A stretch of 62,121 nt of DNA from Pseudomonadota bacterium (GTDB lineage Bacteria; Pseudomonadota; Gammaproteobacteria; Burkholderiales; JAKAFK01): contig JAJYKK010000012.1 in the NCBI GenBank assembly GCA_021788645.1, positions 1 through 62,121 on the forward strand. The letters are read 5' to 3'. Position 1 is the stretch's first letter. Every line of letters starts with the position of its first letter. Of the stretch, positions 49,339 to 59,964 are shown one piece after another. A program made the position numbers and the translations under genes. Under the pieces are notes generated by a model, which was not told where the DNA came from, did no database searches, and saw only the letters and a program-made list of their open reading frames with translations.

Positions 49339-51516
49339 ATGACACAGCTGGGATTCTGGATCGCGCTCATTGCCACCGTCGTGTTCGCCGGCTGTGCCCG
49401 TACGCCGTGGAACGATCCCTACCCGGCGTCCGATCGCGCGGCGAATATCCTCTATACGGCGTTCCAGGAACGTCCCAAGCATCTCGACCCGGCCGTGTCG
49501 TACAGCAGCAACGAAGTCATCCTGACCGGGCAGATCTACGAACCGCCGCTGCAATACAGCTACCTGGCGCGGCCATACCGGCTCGAGCCGCTGACGGCCG
49601 AGCGCGTTCCCCGCCCTCACTATCTGGACCGTCAGGGACGGCCATTGCCGAGCGATGCGCCCGACGCGCAGGTGGCCTACAGCGTCTACTACATCCACAT
49701 CAAGCCGGGCATTCGTTACCAGCCCCATCCGGCTTTCGCGCGCGACGCGGCAGGACATTTCCTGTACCAGCATCTCACGCCGGCCCAACTCGCTCGTATC
49801 CATCGCCTGTCGGACTTCCCGGAAACCGGGACGAAGGAGCTGACGGCGGCGGACTATGTGTATGAAATAAAAAGATTGGCAAGCCCCACTCTGGATTCGC
49901 CGATTCTCGGGTTGATGAGCCAGCACATCGTCGGGCTGGCGCAGTATGCGAAGCGGCTCGCTGCCGCCTATGCGCGCGCCCCCCACGCCTTCCTCGACTT
50001 GCGTCGCTACCCCCTGACCGGGGCGAAGACCATCGATCGCTACACCTACCGCATCGAGCTCTATGGCAAGTATCCGCAGTTCAAGTATTGGCTCGCCATG
50101 CCCTTCTTTGCCCCGGTGCCGTGGGCGGTGGATCATTTCTATGCCCAGCCGGGGATGGCGAACCGCAATCTGACGCTGGATTGGTTTCCGGTCGGGACCG
50201 GTCCCTACATGTTGACCGTCAACGATCCGAATCGGCGGATGGTGCTGGTGCGCAATCCCAATTTTCATTGGGAAACCTACCCGATCCAAGGGGCGCCCGG
50301 CGATGCCAAGGCGGGACTGTTGAAGGATGCCGGCCGCCGCCTGCCGTTCGTCGACAAAGTGGTCTTCAGCCTGGAAAAGGAGCAGATACCCTATTGGAAC
50401 AAGTTCCTGCAGGGCTACTACGATGCCTCCGGCATCGGCCCGGACAACTTCGACCAGGCGATCCGCGTGGGCGCCAACGGAGAGGCGGGGCTCACGCCGG
50501 CGATGCGCAAGCGGGGCATCCGGCTGCAAAAGAGCGTACAGACCTCCATCATGTACATGGGGTTCAACATGCTCGACCCCGTGGTGGGCGGCTATTCGCA
50601 ACGGGCGCGGGACCTCCGGCAGGCCATCTCAATCGCCATCAATTACGAGGCCTACATCGCGATTTTCCTGAACGGACGGGGCATTCCCGCGCAAGGACCG
50701 ATTCCTCCGGGGATCTTCGGCCATGTTTCCGGTCCCCAGGGCATCGATCCTTACGTCTACGACTGGGCCGACGGGCGGGCGCAGCGCAAGCCGATTGCCG
50801 AGGCGCGGCGCCTGTTGGCCGAGGCAGGTTACCCCGGCGGGCGCGATGCGAAGACCGGGAAGCCCCTGCTGCTGTACCTGGACACGGTCGCGACCGGGCC
50901 CAGCGATGCGGCGCGACTGGACTGGCTGCGCGCCCAGTTTCGCAAGCTCGACATTCAGCTCGTCGTGCGCGCCACGGACTACAACCGATTCCAGGACAAG
51001 ATGCGCAAGGGCCATGACCAGATCTTCGAATGGGGCTGGAACGCCGATTATCCCGATCCGGAGAATTTCCTCTTCCTCCTGTACGGGCCCAACCGCGAAG
51101 TGGGCAAGAACGGAGAGAATGCGGCCAACTACGAGAATCCCGAATACGACCGGCTGTTCGAGGCCATGCGCGACATGGACGATACGCCCGCGCGCCAGGC
51201 GATCATCGACCGCATGGTCCGCATCGCGCAAAGGGATGCGCCCTGGGTCTGGGGCTTCTACCCGGTTCAGTACACCCTCTACCATTCGTGGTACCACAAC
51301 GCGAAGCTGAATCTCATGGCGAACAATACGCTCAAGTACCTGCGCATCGATCCCAGGGCGCGGGAGCGTGCCCGCGACCGCTGGAACCGGCCGAGGATCT
51401 GGCCCCTGGGTGTCCTGGCAGGGCTTCTCGTGGCCGGCATCCTGCCGGTCGCGGTGAGCTACCGGCGCAAGGAGCGCCGCGTGGCCCGTCCCTCCGAACG
51501 CGAGGGACAGGCATGA
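49339..51516 (+). CDS. yejA: Oligopeptide ABC transporter, family 5 solute-binding lipoprotein
   Basis: This is the substrate-binding component of a YejABEF/Opp-type importer for peptides or similar compounds. The 725-residue product has a signal peptide with lipobox VVFAGC and the family 5 fold ([43 protein letters not shown]-like core and [16 protein letters not shown]). Unusually, the C-terminus has a hydrophobic segment ([19 protein letters not shown]) followed by RRKERR, suggesting a second membrane anchor. No ribosome site is obvious. It overlaps yejB by ATGA. Confidence 0.9.
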   Translation: MTQLGFWIALIATVVFAGCARTPWNDPYPASDRAANILYTAFQERPKHLDPAVSYSSNEVILTGQIYEPPLQYSYLARPYRLEPLTAERVPRPHYLDRQGRPLPSDAPDAQVAYSVYYIHIKPGIRYQPHPAFARDAAGHFLYQHLTPAQLARIHRLSDFPETGTKELTAADYVYEIKRLASPTLDSPILGLMSQHIVGLAQYAKRLAAAYARAPHAFLDLRRYPLTGAKTIDRYTYRIELYGKYPQFKYWLAMPFFAPVPWAVDHFYAQPGMANRNLTLDWFPVGTGPYMLTVNDPNRRMVLVRNPNFHWETYPIQGAPGDAKAGLLKDAGRRLPFVDKVVFSLEKEQIPYWNKFLQGYYDASGIGPDNFDQAIRVGANGEAGLTPAMRKRGIRLQKSVQTSIMYMGFNMLDPVVGGYSQRARDLRQAISIAINYEAYIAIFLNGRGIPAQGPIPPGIFGHVSGPQGIDPYVYDWADGRAQRKPIAEARRLLAEAGYPGGRDAKTGKPLLLYLDTVATGPSDAARLDWLRAQFRKLDIQLVVRATDYNRFQDKMRKGHDQIFEWGWNADYPDPENFLFLLYGPNREVGKNGENAANYENPEYDRLFEAMRDMDDTPARQAIIDRMVRIAQRDAPWVWGFYPVQYTLYHSWYHNAKLNLMANNTLKYLRIDPRARERARDRWNRPRIWPLGVLAGLLVAGILPVAVSYRRKERRVARPSEREGQA

Positions 51517-52487
51517 GCGCCTACATCCTGCGCCGCATCCTCTATGCGATCCCGATCCTCATCGGGGTGAATCTGCTGACCTTCACGTTGTTTTTCGTGG
51601 TGAATTCGCCCGACGACATGGCGCGGGCGCACTTGGGGACGAAATACGTCACGCCGGCGATGATTCAGGCATGGAAGCGCGAGCACGGCTACGACAAGCC
51701 CCTGCTCTACAATTCGTCGGCGCCGGGGCTGGGCCGCGTGACCGATACCATCTTCTTCACCCAGTCGGTCGACATGTTTGCCTTCCGCTTCGGCCGCTCC
51801 GATGACGGGCGCGATATCGGCCGGGACATCCGGGCGCGCATGGGGCCGAGCCTGGAGATCCAGTTGCCGGTGTTCGTGATCGGACTCGCCACCAATATCA
51901 CCTTCGCGCTGCTCACGGTGTTCTTTCGGGCGACGTACCTGGACCTGGCCGGGACCGTGCTGAGCGTCGCGCTCATGTCCATCTCGGGACTCTTCTACAT
52001 CATCGCGGGCCAGTATCTGTTCGCCATCGTCCTTCGCCTCGTGCCGATTTCAGGGTATGCCGGCGGGGTTGAAAGCTTCAAGTTCGTCGCGCTGCCGGTG
52101 GCCATCGGCGTGGTTGCCGGCGTGGGCAGCGGGACGCGTTGGTATCGCACCTTGTTCCTGGAGGAGTCCGGCAAGGACTATGTCCGCACGGCGCGCGCCA
52201 AGGGCCTGTCGGAGGCGCAGGTCCTCTTCCGCCACGTGCTCAGGAACGGCATGATCCCCATCCTGACGGGCGCGGTCGTCGTGATCCCGACGCTCTTCAT
52301 GGGCAGCCTCATCATGGAGTCCTTCTTCGGCATTCCCGGGCTGGGCAGCTACACGATCGACGCGATTCAGTCGCAGGACTTCGGAATCGTGCGCGCCATG
52401 GTCTTTCTGGGGTCCGTTTTGTACATCGTCGGGCTCTTGTTGACGGACCTCTCCTATACGCTGTTCGATCCGAGGGTGCGATTCTGA
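51513..52487 (+). CDS. yejB: Oligopeptide ABC transporter permease (YejB-type)
   Basis: This is the first of two inner-membrane permeases of the importer. The 324-residue product starts [20 protein letters not shown], the classical DppB/OppB-type beginning, and has about six membrane helices. The EAA motif that contacts the ATPase is VRTARAKGLSEAQVLFRHVL near residue 230. ATG 51513 overlaps the yejA stop, and AGGGACAG lies just before it. It overlaps the next gene by 4 bases if the CTG start is correct. Confidence 0.93.
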   Translation: MSAYILRRILYAIPILIGVNLLTFTLFFVVNSPDDMARAHLGTKYVTPAMIQAWKREHGYDKPLLYNSSAPGLGRVTDTIFFTQSVDMFAFRFGRSDDGRDIGRDIRARMGPSLEIQLPVFVIGLATNITFALLTVFFRATYLDLAGTVLSVALMSISGLFYIIAGQYLFAIVLRLVPISGYAGGVESFKFVALPVAIGVVAGVGSGTRWYRTLFLEESGKDYVRTARAKGLSEAQVLFRHVLRNGMIPILTGAVVVIPTLFMGSLIMESFFGIPGLGSYTIDAIQSQDFGIVRAMVFLGSVLYIVGLLLTDLSYTLFDPRVRF

Positions 52488-53947
52488 TCCGCTTGCCGCT
52501 CAGCTTTTCTTTCTGGGGACACGCCTGGTCCGTCGAATGGGTCGTGCTGTGGACCGATGCGCTGCTTTACGTCCTGATCGTCGCGGCGGTCCTTCTTGCC
52601 CTGTACATCCGGCGCCATCCCCCTTTGCAGAGACCCTGGTCGCGGGTGGTTCGCAGCCCGATGGCCATGGGCGCGGCCGTGATCCTCGCGGCATATGCGG
52701 CGATCGGGCTGCTGGACTCGGTCCATGTGCGGCTGCCGATTGCCCCTGTGAAAGGGAGTACGGTTCGCTATTACTCGCCGGAACTCCTGAGCGTTTTTGA
52801 TCTGATCGCAGGGCCTTTGCGTACCCATACCGAGTACAGCTATTCCGCCCCGTTCGCCACCCGCCTTTACACCCAGGAGACCGTGCGCCTGCCGGACGGG
52901 CAGACGCGGCGGGAGTACCCCAGGCTCAAGTATGGGGGCGCGGGGCTCAAGAGTGCTGCCGAGCTCGGCGGCGACGTATGCGCCCGGGTCGCGCGCGCGC
53001 TTGCCGAGGCCGGGGCCGCGTGGCTGGTGGCGGCTGCCGCGCTGACCTGGCGGCTCGCCCGCCGCCACCGCTGCGCCGTCTGGCAAATGGCGCTCAGGTG
53101 CCTGCGCGGCGATACCCAAGTGCCCTGGCGCACGATCGGCCTGACTTTCGGCGTCGTGCTGGCCCTCGGATGGTCGGCCGGCGCGTTGTGCACCCACTAT
53201 CACATTCTTGGGACCGACGAGGTGGGACGGGACGTGTTCTACCTCTCCCTCAAGAGCGTCCGTACCGGACTCGTGATCGGCACCGTGACCACGCTCGTCA
53301 TGCTCCCTTTCGCCCTGGCGCTCGGCATCTCGGCGGGTTACTTCCGGGGCTGGGTGGATGATGTCGTGCAATACGTCTACACCACGCTGAACTCCATTCC
53401 CGGCGTCCTCCTGATTGCGGCGGCCGTGCTGATCCTGCAGTCCTACATGGATCGGCACGCGGGGCTCTATGACACGGTAGCCGCCCGGGCGGACATGCGC
53501 CTGCTGTTTCTGTGCCTGATCCTGGGAATCACCAGCTGGACGGGACTGTGCCGCCTGCTGCGGGGGGAAACGCTCAAGCTGTGCGAGGCGGATTACATTC
53601 AGGCCGCGAGAGCCTTTGGCGTCGGCCACGGGCGCATCATCACGCGCCACATTCTGCCCAACGTGATGCATATCGTGCTGATCTCGGTGGTGCTCGATTT
53701 CAGCTCGCTGGTTTTGGCGGAAGCCGTCCTGTCCTACGTCGGCGTGGGGGTCGATCCCAGCACGATCAGCTGGGGCAACATGATCAACTCGGCGCGCCTT
53801 GAGATGGCGCGGCAGCCGGCGGTCTGGTGGCCGCTTGCCTCCGCCTTCATCTTCATGTTCGCCCTGGTGCTCTCGGCGAACCTGTTCGCCGACGTCGTGC
53901 GTGAAGCGTTGGATCCCCGAACCAAGGGAAGAGGGGGGGAGCGGTGA
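52484..53947 (+). CDS. yejE: Oligopeptide ABC transporter permease (YejE-type), probable CTG start
   Basis: This is the second permease, a long form of about 487 residues. The N-terminal third (LPLSFSFWGHAWSVEW with helices) and a large soluble insert precede the DppC-type core, with the EAA motif YIQAARAFGVGHGRIITRHI. No ATG, GTG or TTG lies where relatives begin. The CTG at 52484 has GAGGG at 52472-52476, 7 bases upstream, and overlaps the yejB stop as CTGA; TTG 52493 is the only nearby alternative. The next gene overlaps it by GTGA. Confidence 0.88.
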   Translation: MIRLPLSFSFWGHAWSVEWVVLWTDALLYVLIVAAVLLALYIRRHPPLQRPWSRVVRSPMAMGAAVILAAYAAIGLLDSVHVRLPIAPVKGSTVRYYSPELLSVFDLIAGPLRTHTEYSYSAPFATRLYTQETVRLPDGQTRREYPRLKYGGAGLKSAAELGGDVCARVARALAEAGAAWLVAAAALTWRLARRHRCAVWQMALRCLRGDTQVPWRTIGLTFGVVLALGWSAGALCTHYHILGTDEVGRDVFYLSLKSVRTGLVIGTVTTLVMLPFALALGISAGYFRGWVDDVVQYVYTTLNSIPGVLLIAAAVLILQSYMDRHAGLYDTVAARADMRLLFLCLILGITSWTGLCRLLRGETLKLCEADYIQAARAFGVGHGRIITRHILPNVMHIVLISVVLDFSSLVLAEAVLSYVGVGVDPSTISWGNMINSARLEMARQPAVWWPLASAFIFMFALVLSANLFADVVREALDPRTKGRGGER

Positions 53948-55998
53948 GCGAAGAGCGCCTTCTCGAGGTCGAGCATCTGACGACGATTGTCCACGCCGAT
54001 GGCGCAAAGGTGCATGCCGTCGACGACGTGAGCTTCTCGATCGGGCGCAACGAGACCTTTGCCCTGGTCGGCGAGTCGGGCTGCGGCAAGTCGCTCACGG
54101 CGTTGTCGCTCATGCGCCTGCTTCCCGAGGCGGCCGAGATCCGGTCCGGTTCGGTGCGCGTCGATGGGGAAGAGTGGCTTTCCATGCCGGAGCTTCGCCT
54201 GCGCGACCACCGGGGGGGAACGGTCGGCATGATCTTCCAGGAGCCGATGACGAGCCTCAATCCCGTCATGACCGTGGGCCGCCAGATCGGCGAGGCCTTG
54301 CTGCGGCACACGGATTTGCGCGGGAAGGCCGTGCGCAAGCGGGTGCTGGATCTGCTGGCCCAGGTGGGCATTGCCGATCGGGAAAGGCGCTATGGCGACT
54401 ATCCGTTCCAATTGTCCGGAGGCCAGAAACAGCGCGTGATGATCGCGATGGCGCTGGCGGCACGCCCGCGGATACTGATCGCCGACGAGCCGACCACCGC
54501 GCTGGATGTCACCATTCAGGCCCAGATCCTGGAACTGATGCGCGGGCTTCAGCGGGAGCGGCAGATGTCCGTCCTGCTGATTACCCATGACCTGGCTGTC
54601 GTATCCGAAATGGCGCACCAGGTCGCCGTGATGTACGCGGGCCAGCTCGTGGAGCGGGCGCCGCGCGATGCCTTCTTCGCACGCCCTGCGCATCCGTATT
54701 CGCAAAGCCTCTTCGCCGCCCTGCCCGGTCGCAACCGGCGCGCGGGAACCTTGAGCGTGATCAAGGGGACGGTGCCGCCGCTCGATGGGGCCTTCGCGGG
54801 ATGCCGCTTTGCCGCCCGTTGCGAGTCGGCCGCACCGGTCTGCGCGCAGGACTCCCCCCCTTGGACCCGAGTGGAAGAGGGGCATGAGGTTCGCTGCCAC
54901 TTCGCGCGCGAGACCCAGGCGCGATGGGAAAATGGCAAGGCGCGCGTTTCGGTGGCGGCGGGGGCGGCCGGCCTTCCCGCGCAGTCGGCCGCTCGCCCAC
55001 AGCCCTCCGAGCTTCTGACGGTATCCGATCTCAAGGTCCACTTTCCTATCCGCAAAGGCTTCCTGAAGCGGGCGCAAGGCTATGTGAAGGCGGTCGACGG
55101 CGTGTCGTTCCAGATACGGTCCGGCCGCACGCTGGCGCTCGTCGGCGAATCGGGTTGCGGCAAGACGACGGTGGGCAAAGCCGTCTTGCAGCTCATTCGC
55201 GCCACGTCCGGCGAAGTCCGCTTCCAGGGCGTGCCGATCACCCGCCTTCCGGAGGCGCGCTTGCGCCCATTGCGCAGCGACCTCCAGATCATTTTCCAGG
55301 ATCCGTATGCTTCGCTGGATCCTCGCATGACCGTCGGGAGCATCGTGGAAGAAGGCATCGCAGCGCTCCGCACGGAACTCTCCCGCGGTCAGCGCGCGCA
55401 GGCCATGGAGCGCATCCTCGGTCAGGTCGGATTGCCCCCGGCCAGTGAGGCGCGTTATCCCCATGAGTTCTCAGGGGGGCAGCGGCAGCGCGTGGCCATC
55501 GCTCGGGCGCTCGCCGTAGGGCCTCGCCTGATCGTCTGCGATGAGCCCACCAGCGCCCTGGACGTGTCCGTGCAGGCGCAGGTCCTTAACCTGCTCAAGC
55601 GCCTGCAAGACGAATTGGGGCTGGCCTACCTGTTCATCACCCATAATCTGGCGGTCGTGGCCTCGTTGGCCCATGAGGTGGCGGTCATGTACCTGGGCCG
55701 TATCGTCGAGCAGGGCGACGCGGAGGAGGTGTTGGATTCACCTCGGCATCCCTATACGCAATCCTTGCTCGGCTCCGCTCCGGTGATCGAGCGGGTGCGC
55801 ACCGCGCGACCTCCCCCCACCCAGGGGGAGATGCCTTCGGCGATCGAACCGCCGCCGGGCTGCCACTTCGCGCCCCGCTGCGCCCATGCGATGCCCTTAT
55901 GCCGTGAGCGCTACCCTGGCGTCACGCGGATCCATGCGCATCACAGCGTGCGTTGTCATCTTTGGCCTGCGGCTTCCTCCTTGCCCGATTCGACATGA
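53944..55998 (+). CDS. yejF: Oligopeptide ABC transporter, fused double ATPase (YejF-type)
   Basis: Two ABC ATPase domains are fused in one 684-residue chain to drive the importer. The first has Walker [14 protein letters not shown] (about 44), signature [15 protein letters not shown] and Walker [14 protein letters not shown]; the second has [13 protein letters not shown] (about 404), [15 protein letters not shown] and [12 protein letters not shown]. Each half ends with the oligopeptide-type Cys-rich C-terminal segment ([15 protein letters not shown] and [15 protein letters not shown]). The start is GTG 53944, overlapping the yejE stop. Confidence 0.96.
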   Translation: MSEERLLEVEHLTTIVHADGAKVHAVDDVSFSIGRNETFALVGESGCGKSLTALSLMRLLPEAAEIRSGSVRVDGEEWLSMPELRLRDHRGGTVGMIFQEPMTSLNPVMTVGRQIGEALLRHTDLRGKAVRKRVLDLLAQVGIADRERRYGDYPFQLSGGQKQRVMIAMALAARPRILIADEPTTALDVTIQAQILELMRGLQRERQMSVLLITHDLAVVSEMAHQVAVMYAGQLVERAPRDAFFARPAHPYSQSLFAALPGRNRRAGTLSVIKGTVPPLDGAFAGCRFAARCESAAPVCAQDSPPWTRVEEGHEVRCHFARETQARWENGKARVSVAAGAAGLPAQSAARPQPSELLTVSDLKVHFPIRKGFLKRAQGYVKAVDGVSFQIRSGRTLALVGESGCGKTTVGKAVLQLIRATSGEVRFQGVPITRLPEARLRPLRSDLQIIFQDPYASLDPRMTVGSIVEEGIAALRTELSRGQRAQAMERILGQVGLPPASEARYPHEFSGGQRQRVAIARALAVGPRLIVCDEPTSALDVSVQAQVLNLLKRLQDELGLAYLFITHNLAVVASLAHEVAVMYLGRIVEQGDAEEVLDSPRHPYTQSLLGSAPVIERVRTARPPPTQGEMPSAIEPPPGCHFAPRCAHAMPLCRERYPGVTRIHAHHSVRCHLWPAASSLPDST

Positions 55999-56014
55999 AG
56001 GCCGGCCGACGCGC

Positions 56015-58249
56015 CTACTTGGTCTCGAAGGTGAAGGCCCCGTCCCAGTCGGCTGCCGGGGGCGTCGCCCGCAGTCGCGCGATCTCGTTCAAGTAGAGAG
56101 CGGCCAGCGCAGCATAGCCGGGCGCGTCGGCGAGGCCTTGGAAGGCGGCTTCCGCCGCAGCCCACTGTCGGTCTCGGAAAAGCGGCAACGCCGCCTCGAG
56201 GCTCAAGGCGGCGGCCTTCGGGGCGTCCGGGCGAAGCGGTTCGAAGATAGCCACCGCGCGGGATTTGCCTTTGACCTTGACCTGCCCCAGTTCGGCGTAC
56301 GGAAAGTCGCCCGCGGCCGCTCGGGTCGCCTCCCCGATGAGGATGGTGACGCCGTAATACTTGGTGAGTCCTTCCAGCCGTGACGCCAGGTTCACGGCGT
56401 CTCCCATCACCGTATAAGCCATTCTGAATTGCGAGCCCATGTTGCCCACGCGGACCGGGCCAGTGTTGATGCCGATTCCCATGGCGAGCGTCGGGCGGCC
56501 TTCCTGGCGAAAGCGGGCGTTCAGCGACGCCAGCGCATCCTGCATGTCGAGGGCCGCCGCGATCGCGTTGCGCGCATGGCCTGGATCGTCCTTTGGCGCG
56601 CCCCAGAAGGCCATGATCGCATCGCCCATGTATTTGTCGATGGTCCCGTGATGGTCGTGGATGATGCGGGTCATCGCACTCAGGTAATCGTTGAGGAGCG
56701 ACGCGAGCGACTTGGCATCCAATCCTTCGGACAGCGCAGTGAAGCCTCGCAGGTCGGAAAACAGGATGGTGAGCTCGGCCGTTCTCCCCTCCAGGGTGAA
56801 GTGAGCGGGGTCGCGGCTCATCTCCTCGACGAGATCTGGGGGCACGTACTGGCCGAAGCGGGCCGACATCCTGCGGCGCGCGTGGGCCTCTGCGAGGAAC
56901 CCGTAGGCGATCTGGCTGGCGCCGAGGGCCACGATCAGCGCCAGCGGCGTGGCGAACGGGAGAATCAGGTGGTCATGACGCCACCCGTAAAGGCTCGCCG
57001 CCACGACGCCCAGCATGAGCGCTGCCATCGCCCCGAGGCCCGCGGGCGGGGGGAGGCGAGGCAGCCCCAGGGCGAGGAGCAGGCCGAGCACGATGACTTC
57101 GGTCGCCTGAAGCGCCGCAAAATAGTCCGGCTTGCGCGGCAGGGTCTGGTCGAGGAGCCCGAGGATGAGGTCGGCATGGATCTCGACGCCTGGGATCAGG
57201 CCGACGGGCGTGAATTTCATGTCCCCCAGGCCGAGCGCGCTGGTGCCGATCAGCACGATCCGGTTTTGCAGCAGATTAGGGTCGACGCGCCGATGCAGAA
57301 CATCGGTGGCCGATACGTAGGTGAGGCTGCGCGCCGCCCGATAGGGGACGAAGACGTTGCCGGCGCGGGTCAGGGGGATGCGGAGCGCGGGACCCAGCGT
57401 AAGCCGGCGTCCGCCGTAATAGTGGTCCCCTCGTGAAGGCGTAACCACGCTGGCCTGGCCCCCGTTGAGCCCCAGCAGGGCGCAGACGGTGGCAAGCGCC
57501 AGCGAGGGATAGGCGTGGGCGCCTTTTTGTTCCAGGAGCGGGACTTCGCGCACGCGGTCGTCGGCATCGGCCTCCACATCGAAGAAGCCTGCCGACCAGG
57601 CATCGTGCTGCAGCATCGGGAGATTGGCCACGTAGCCCCGAGGCCTTCGGAAATGCCCGTCCCACCGGGTGTTGGCCCCCGCGATAGGGAGCCCGGCGGG
57701 CAACGCGCCGGTGGCCGCGGCGCGCGAGGCAAAGTGATAGCCGAGTATCGTCGGGCCGAGCTTCAAGGCGGCGGCGAACCGTGCGTCATGCGCGAGTCTG
57801 GGGCGCAGCGTCGCGAGCACGCGCAAATAGGCGGGATCATGCGCGAGCGGTTGGGCCGCGAGCCGCTCGAGGAGACGCAAGCCGGAGCCCGTATCGGGCT
57901 CGGCGAACAGCACGTCGAAGCTGACGGAAGCGGCGCCATAGACATTGAAGAGGTTCGCGACGAGTTCGGCGATGCGGTCGCGGCCCCATGGCCAGCGGCC
58001 TTCGGCACGCAGGCTCCTGTCATCGATGTCAACGATGGCGATGCGCGGGTCGGGGCCTTGGCGGGCGGTCAGCTGCACGCGGGCGTCGTAGCTCAGAGCC
58101 GCGAGGCGCTCCAGCGGCAGGATGCGGATCCAGTGCAATGCGTGAGCAGAAAAGAGCAGGATGAGCGCGAGGCTCGATAAGCCCGGGACGAGCGCGTATC
58201 GGCGCGCCCCCGGGGGGCGATGCACGGGCCGCCGCCCTATGGGTCGCAC
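56015..58249 (-). CDS. CHASE2-domain adenylate/guanylate cyclase
   Basis: The 744-residue membrane protein has an N-terminal helix (LSSLALILLFSAHAL), an extracytoplasmic CHASE2 sensor (about 50-330), three or four membrane helices (about 345-430) and a class III cyclase domain (about 490-660). The catalytic metals bind FSDLRGFT and YMGDAIMAFWG; TIDKYMGD and YTVMGDAVNLASRLE give the substrate-binding lysine and aspartate expected for adenylate cyclase. It lies 9 bases after the M48 gene. It probably makes cAMP in response to an envelope signal. Confidence 0.92.
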   Translation of the reverse strand: MRPIGRRPVHRPPGARRYALVPGLSSLALILLFSAHALHWIRILPLERLAALSYDARVQLTARQGPDPRIAIVDIDDRSLRAEGRWPWGRDRIAELVANLFNVYGAASVSFDVLFAEPDTGSGLRLLERLAAQPLAHDPAYLRVLATLRPRLAHDARFAAALKLGPTILGYHFASRAAATGALPAGLPIAGANTRWDGHFRRPRGYVANLPMLQHDAWSAGFFDVEADADDRVREVPLLEQKGAHAYPSLALATVCALLGLNGGQASVVTPSRGDHYYGGRRLTLGPALRIPLTRAGNVFVPYRAARSLTYVSATDVLHRRVDPNLLQNRIVLIGTSALGLGDMKFTPVGLIPGVEIHADLILGLLDQTLPRKPDYFAALQATEVIVLGLLLALGLPRLPPPAGLGAMAALMLGVVAASLYGWRHDHLILPFATPLALIVALGASQIAYGFLAEAHARRRMSARFGQYVPPDLVEEMSRDPAHFTLEGRTAELTILFSDLRGFTALSEGLDAKSLASLLNDYLSAMTRIIHDHHGTIDKYMGDAIMAFWGAPKDDPGHARNAIAAALDMQDALASLNARFRQEGRPTLAMGIGINTGPVRVGNMGSQFRMAYTVMGDAVNLASRLEGLTKYYGVTILIGEATRAAAGDFPYAELGQVKVKGKSRAVAIFEPLRPDAPKAAALSLEAALPLFRDRQWAAAEAAFQGLADAPGYAALAALYLNEIARLRATPPAADWDGAFTFETK

Positions 58250-58258
58250 GGCCCCACC

Positions 58259-59167
58259 CTATGGCTGAAGGCGGTAGAACCGCCGCGGGGTCGTCCAGGG
58301 CACGTCGACATCGAAGCGCCCGCCCATGGCCGCCGCGAGGTGGGCGAGCCGACTTTCGGGGCTGGGGTGCGTATAGAAGAGAAGCGCTACCGCGGACGGA
58401 TTGGTGCGGCTCACTGCCTCGAGCTTCTGCAAGACGGCGGGTAGGCCATAAGGATCGTAACCCGCGCGGGCGGCGAGGACGACGCCGATGCGGTCCGCCT
58501 CATATTCGTCGTCCTTGTCCAGCCGGTGGCCCATGATCTGTGCACCCGAGCCGATCAGATTCTGGGCCACCTGATTGCCGAGCGCCTGTCCCTGGCTGCG
58601 CACTTGTGCCGCCTCGCCCACCGCCGCGATCATCTTTTGCTGGTCGATCAGGTGCAGCTCATGCTTTTTGACGACGTGCCCGATTTCATGGCCGAGCACC
58701 CCCGCAAGCTCGGATTCGTTGTCGAGCAGTCGGTATAGTCCTTCGGTGATGAATACGTAGCCCCCGGGCGCGGAGAAGGCGTTGATGTCGCTGGAATCGA
58801 TGACCCCGAAGCGCCAGCGCAGGCTAGGGCGTGGACTTTGGGCCGCGACCCAGCGGCCGACCAGATTGACATAGCGCTGCAGGCGGGGATCGGGCACCAG
58901 GGGTGCGGCGCCGAGGAGGTTGCCCGCGATCTGCCGGCCGATGGCATCTTCCTGCTTGAGAGGCACGCCTCGCACGCTGTGCACGAGCGCTCCGACGAAC
59001 TGGAAGGCGGCGCCGGCATAGCCTTGCGGCTGCGCGCTGCCGCCTTGCGCGGTCGGGTTGGCGCCGGCGGGGCTGCTCATGCTTTGAAGCAGCGTGCCCA
59101 GATTGAAGGCGTGCGCATGGCCCCCGAGCGAAAGCCACAGCGCGAGGATGCCGAGTGCGCGTCTCAT
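58259..59167 (-). CDS. Periplasmic M48-family metalloprotease
   Basis: This zinc protease has an N-terminal signal peptide (ALGILALWLSLGGHAHA) and 302 residues. The zinc site is H160-EIG-H164 (VLGHEIGHVVKKHE) with a likely third ligand E223 (DDEYEADRIG). The fold resembles BepA/LoiP-type envelope quality-control proteases. It overlaps the SH3-protein stop by 4 bases and lies just before the cyclase, so the three are probably one operon. Confidence 0.92.
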   Translation of the reverse strand: MRRALGILALWLSLGGHAHAFNLGTLLQSMSSPAGANPTAQGGSAQPQGYAGAAFQFVGALVHSVRGVPLKQEDAIGRQIAGNLLGAAPLVPDPRLQRYVNLVGRWVAAQSPRPSLRWRFGVIDSSDINAFSAPGGYVFITEGLYRLLDNESELAGVLGHEIGHVVKKHELHLIDQQKMIAAVGEAAQVRSQGQALGNQVAQNLIGSGAQIMGHRLDKDDEYEADRIGVVLAARAGYDPYGLPAVLQKLEAVSRTNPSAVALLFYTHPSPESRLAHLAAAMGGRFDVDVPWTTPRRFYRLQP

Positions 59168-59715
59168 GGCAGGCCGTCTCGCGAGATCGAAGGGGGCGCC
59201 TGCGCTTCGGGTGCGGCTAGGAAGGGCACGGGGCGCGCCACCAGGTGCGCGCGCGCGGCGAAGGCGGCGGCGGCCTGACGGGTGACCGCGAGCTGGTCGA
59301 GACGGCGCAATTGCGCCGGATCGAAGTGCGCGTTCTTGAGGGTCTCCTCGCTGAGCCCGCGCACGCCTGCCGCCTCCACGGTCTGAGAGGCGTCATGACG
59401 CGCGAATGCCATGCCCACGAGGCCTGCGGCGTCGGCGCCCACGCCGCCTTGGACGGCGGCACTGCCCAGGCGAATGCTGAAAAGCATGACCCACCCGGTG
59501 CGGCCTTGATAGGACGCCTGATACCAGCCGCCGCGCCGCGCAGCCAGCGCCAGCGCCGCATTCGCGGGCAGTTCGGCCACGATCGCGGCGTCGCGAGCCG
59601 GTCGCGCGCGCAAGGGCGTGGGGGCGATCGTCTGCGCCGTGACGGCTTGCGCGCATGCCTGGCCGGGGAGCAACAGGGCGAAAATCCAGACGAGCAGGTA
59701 TGGCACCACGTTCAT
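59164..59715 (-). CDS. Exported SH3-like domain protein
   Basis: The 183-residue product has a signal peptide (PYLLVWIFALLLPGQACAQA) and a bacterial SH3 domain (TPLRARPARDAAIVAELPAN ... WYQASYQGRTGWVM, about residues 32-80). The C-terminal half is Ala-rich and helical (SEETLKNAHFDPAQLRRLDQ) and not recognised. It overlaps the M48 gene. SH3-like domains of this type bind cell-wall peptides, so a role in the cell envelope is inferred. Confidence 0.8.
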   Translation of the reverse strand: MNVVPYLLVWIFALLLPGQACAQAVTAQTIAPTPLRARPARDAAIVAELPANAALALAARRGGWYQASYQGRTGWVMLFSIRLGSAAVQGGVGADAAGLVGMAFARHDASQTVEAAGVRGLSEETLKNAHFDPAQLRRLDQLAVTRQAAAAFAARAHLVARPVPFLAAPEAQAPPSISRDGLP

Positions 59716-59964
59716 GAGGTGCGCACGCCGCGCGTGCGAACGCGCCGGAGGGCGGGTAGCCCAGGTGGGGGGTGAGCAATGAAGGACATCATGGTCCTGT
59801 TATCGGCGGCGCTATTGGATTCTTGAGCGCCCCGGGGAGTCCCGTATGCAACGGGGCGAAAGGGGGAAGACCCCGCTCACGCTGGGCGGCCGGATCGGCA
59901 TCCATCGCGCTAAGCGGCGCGTTCGATCAAAGGCGGGAGAGGCAGGAATGACCCGCGCCGCGTG

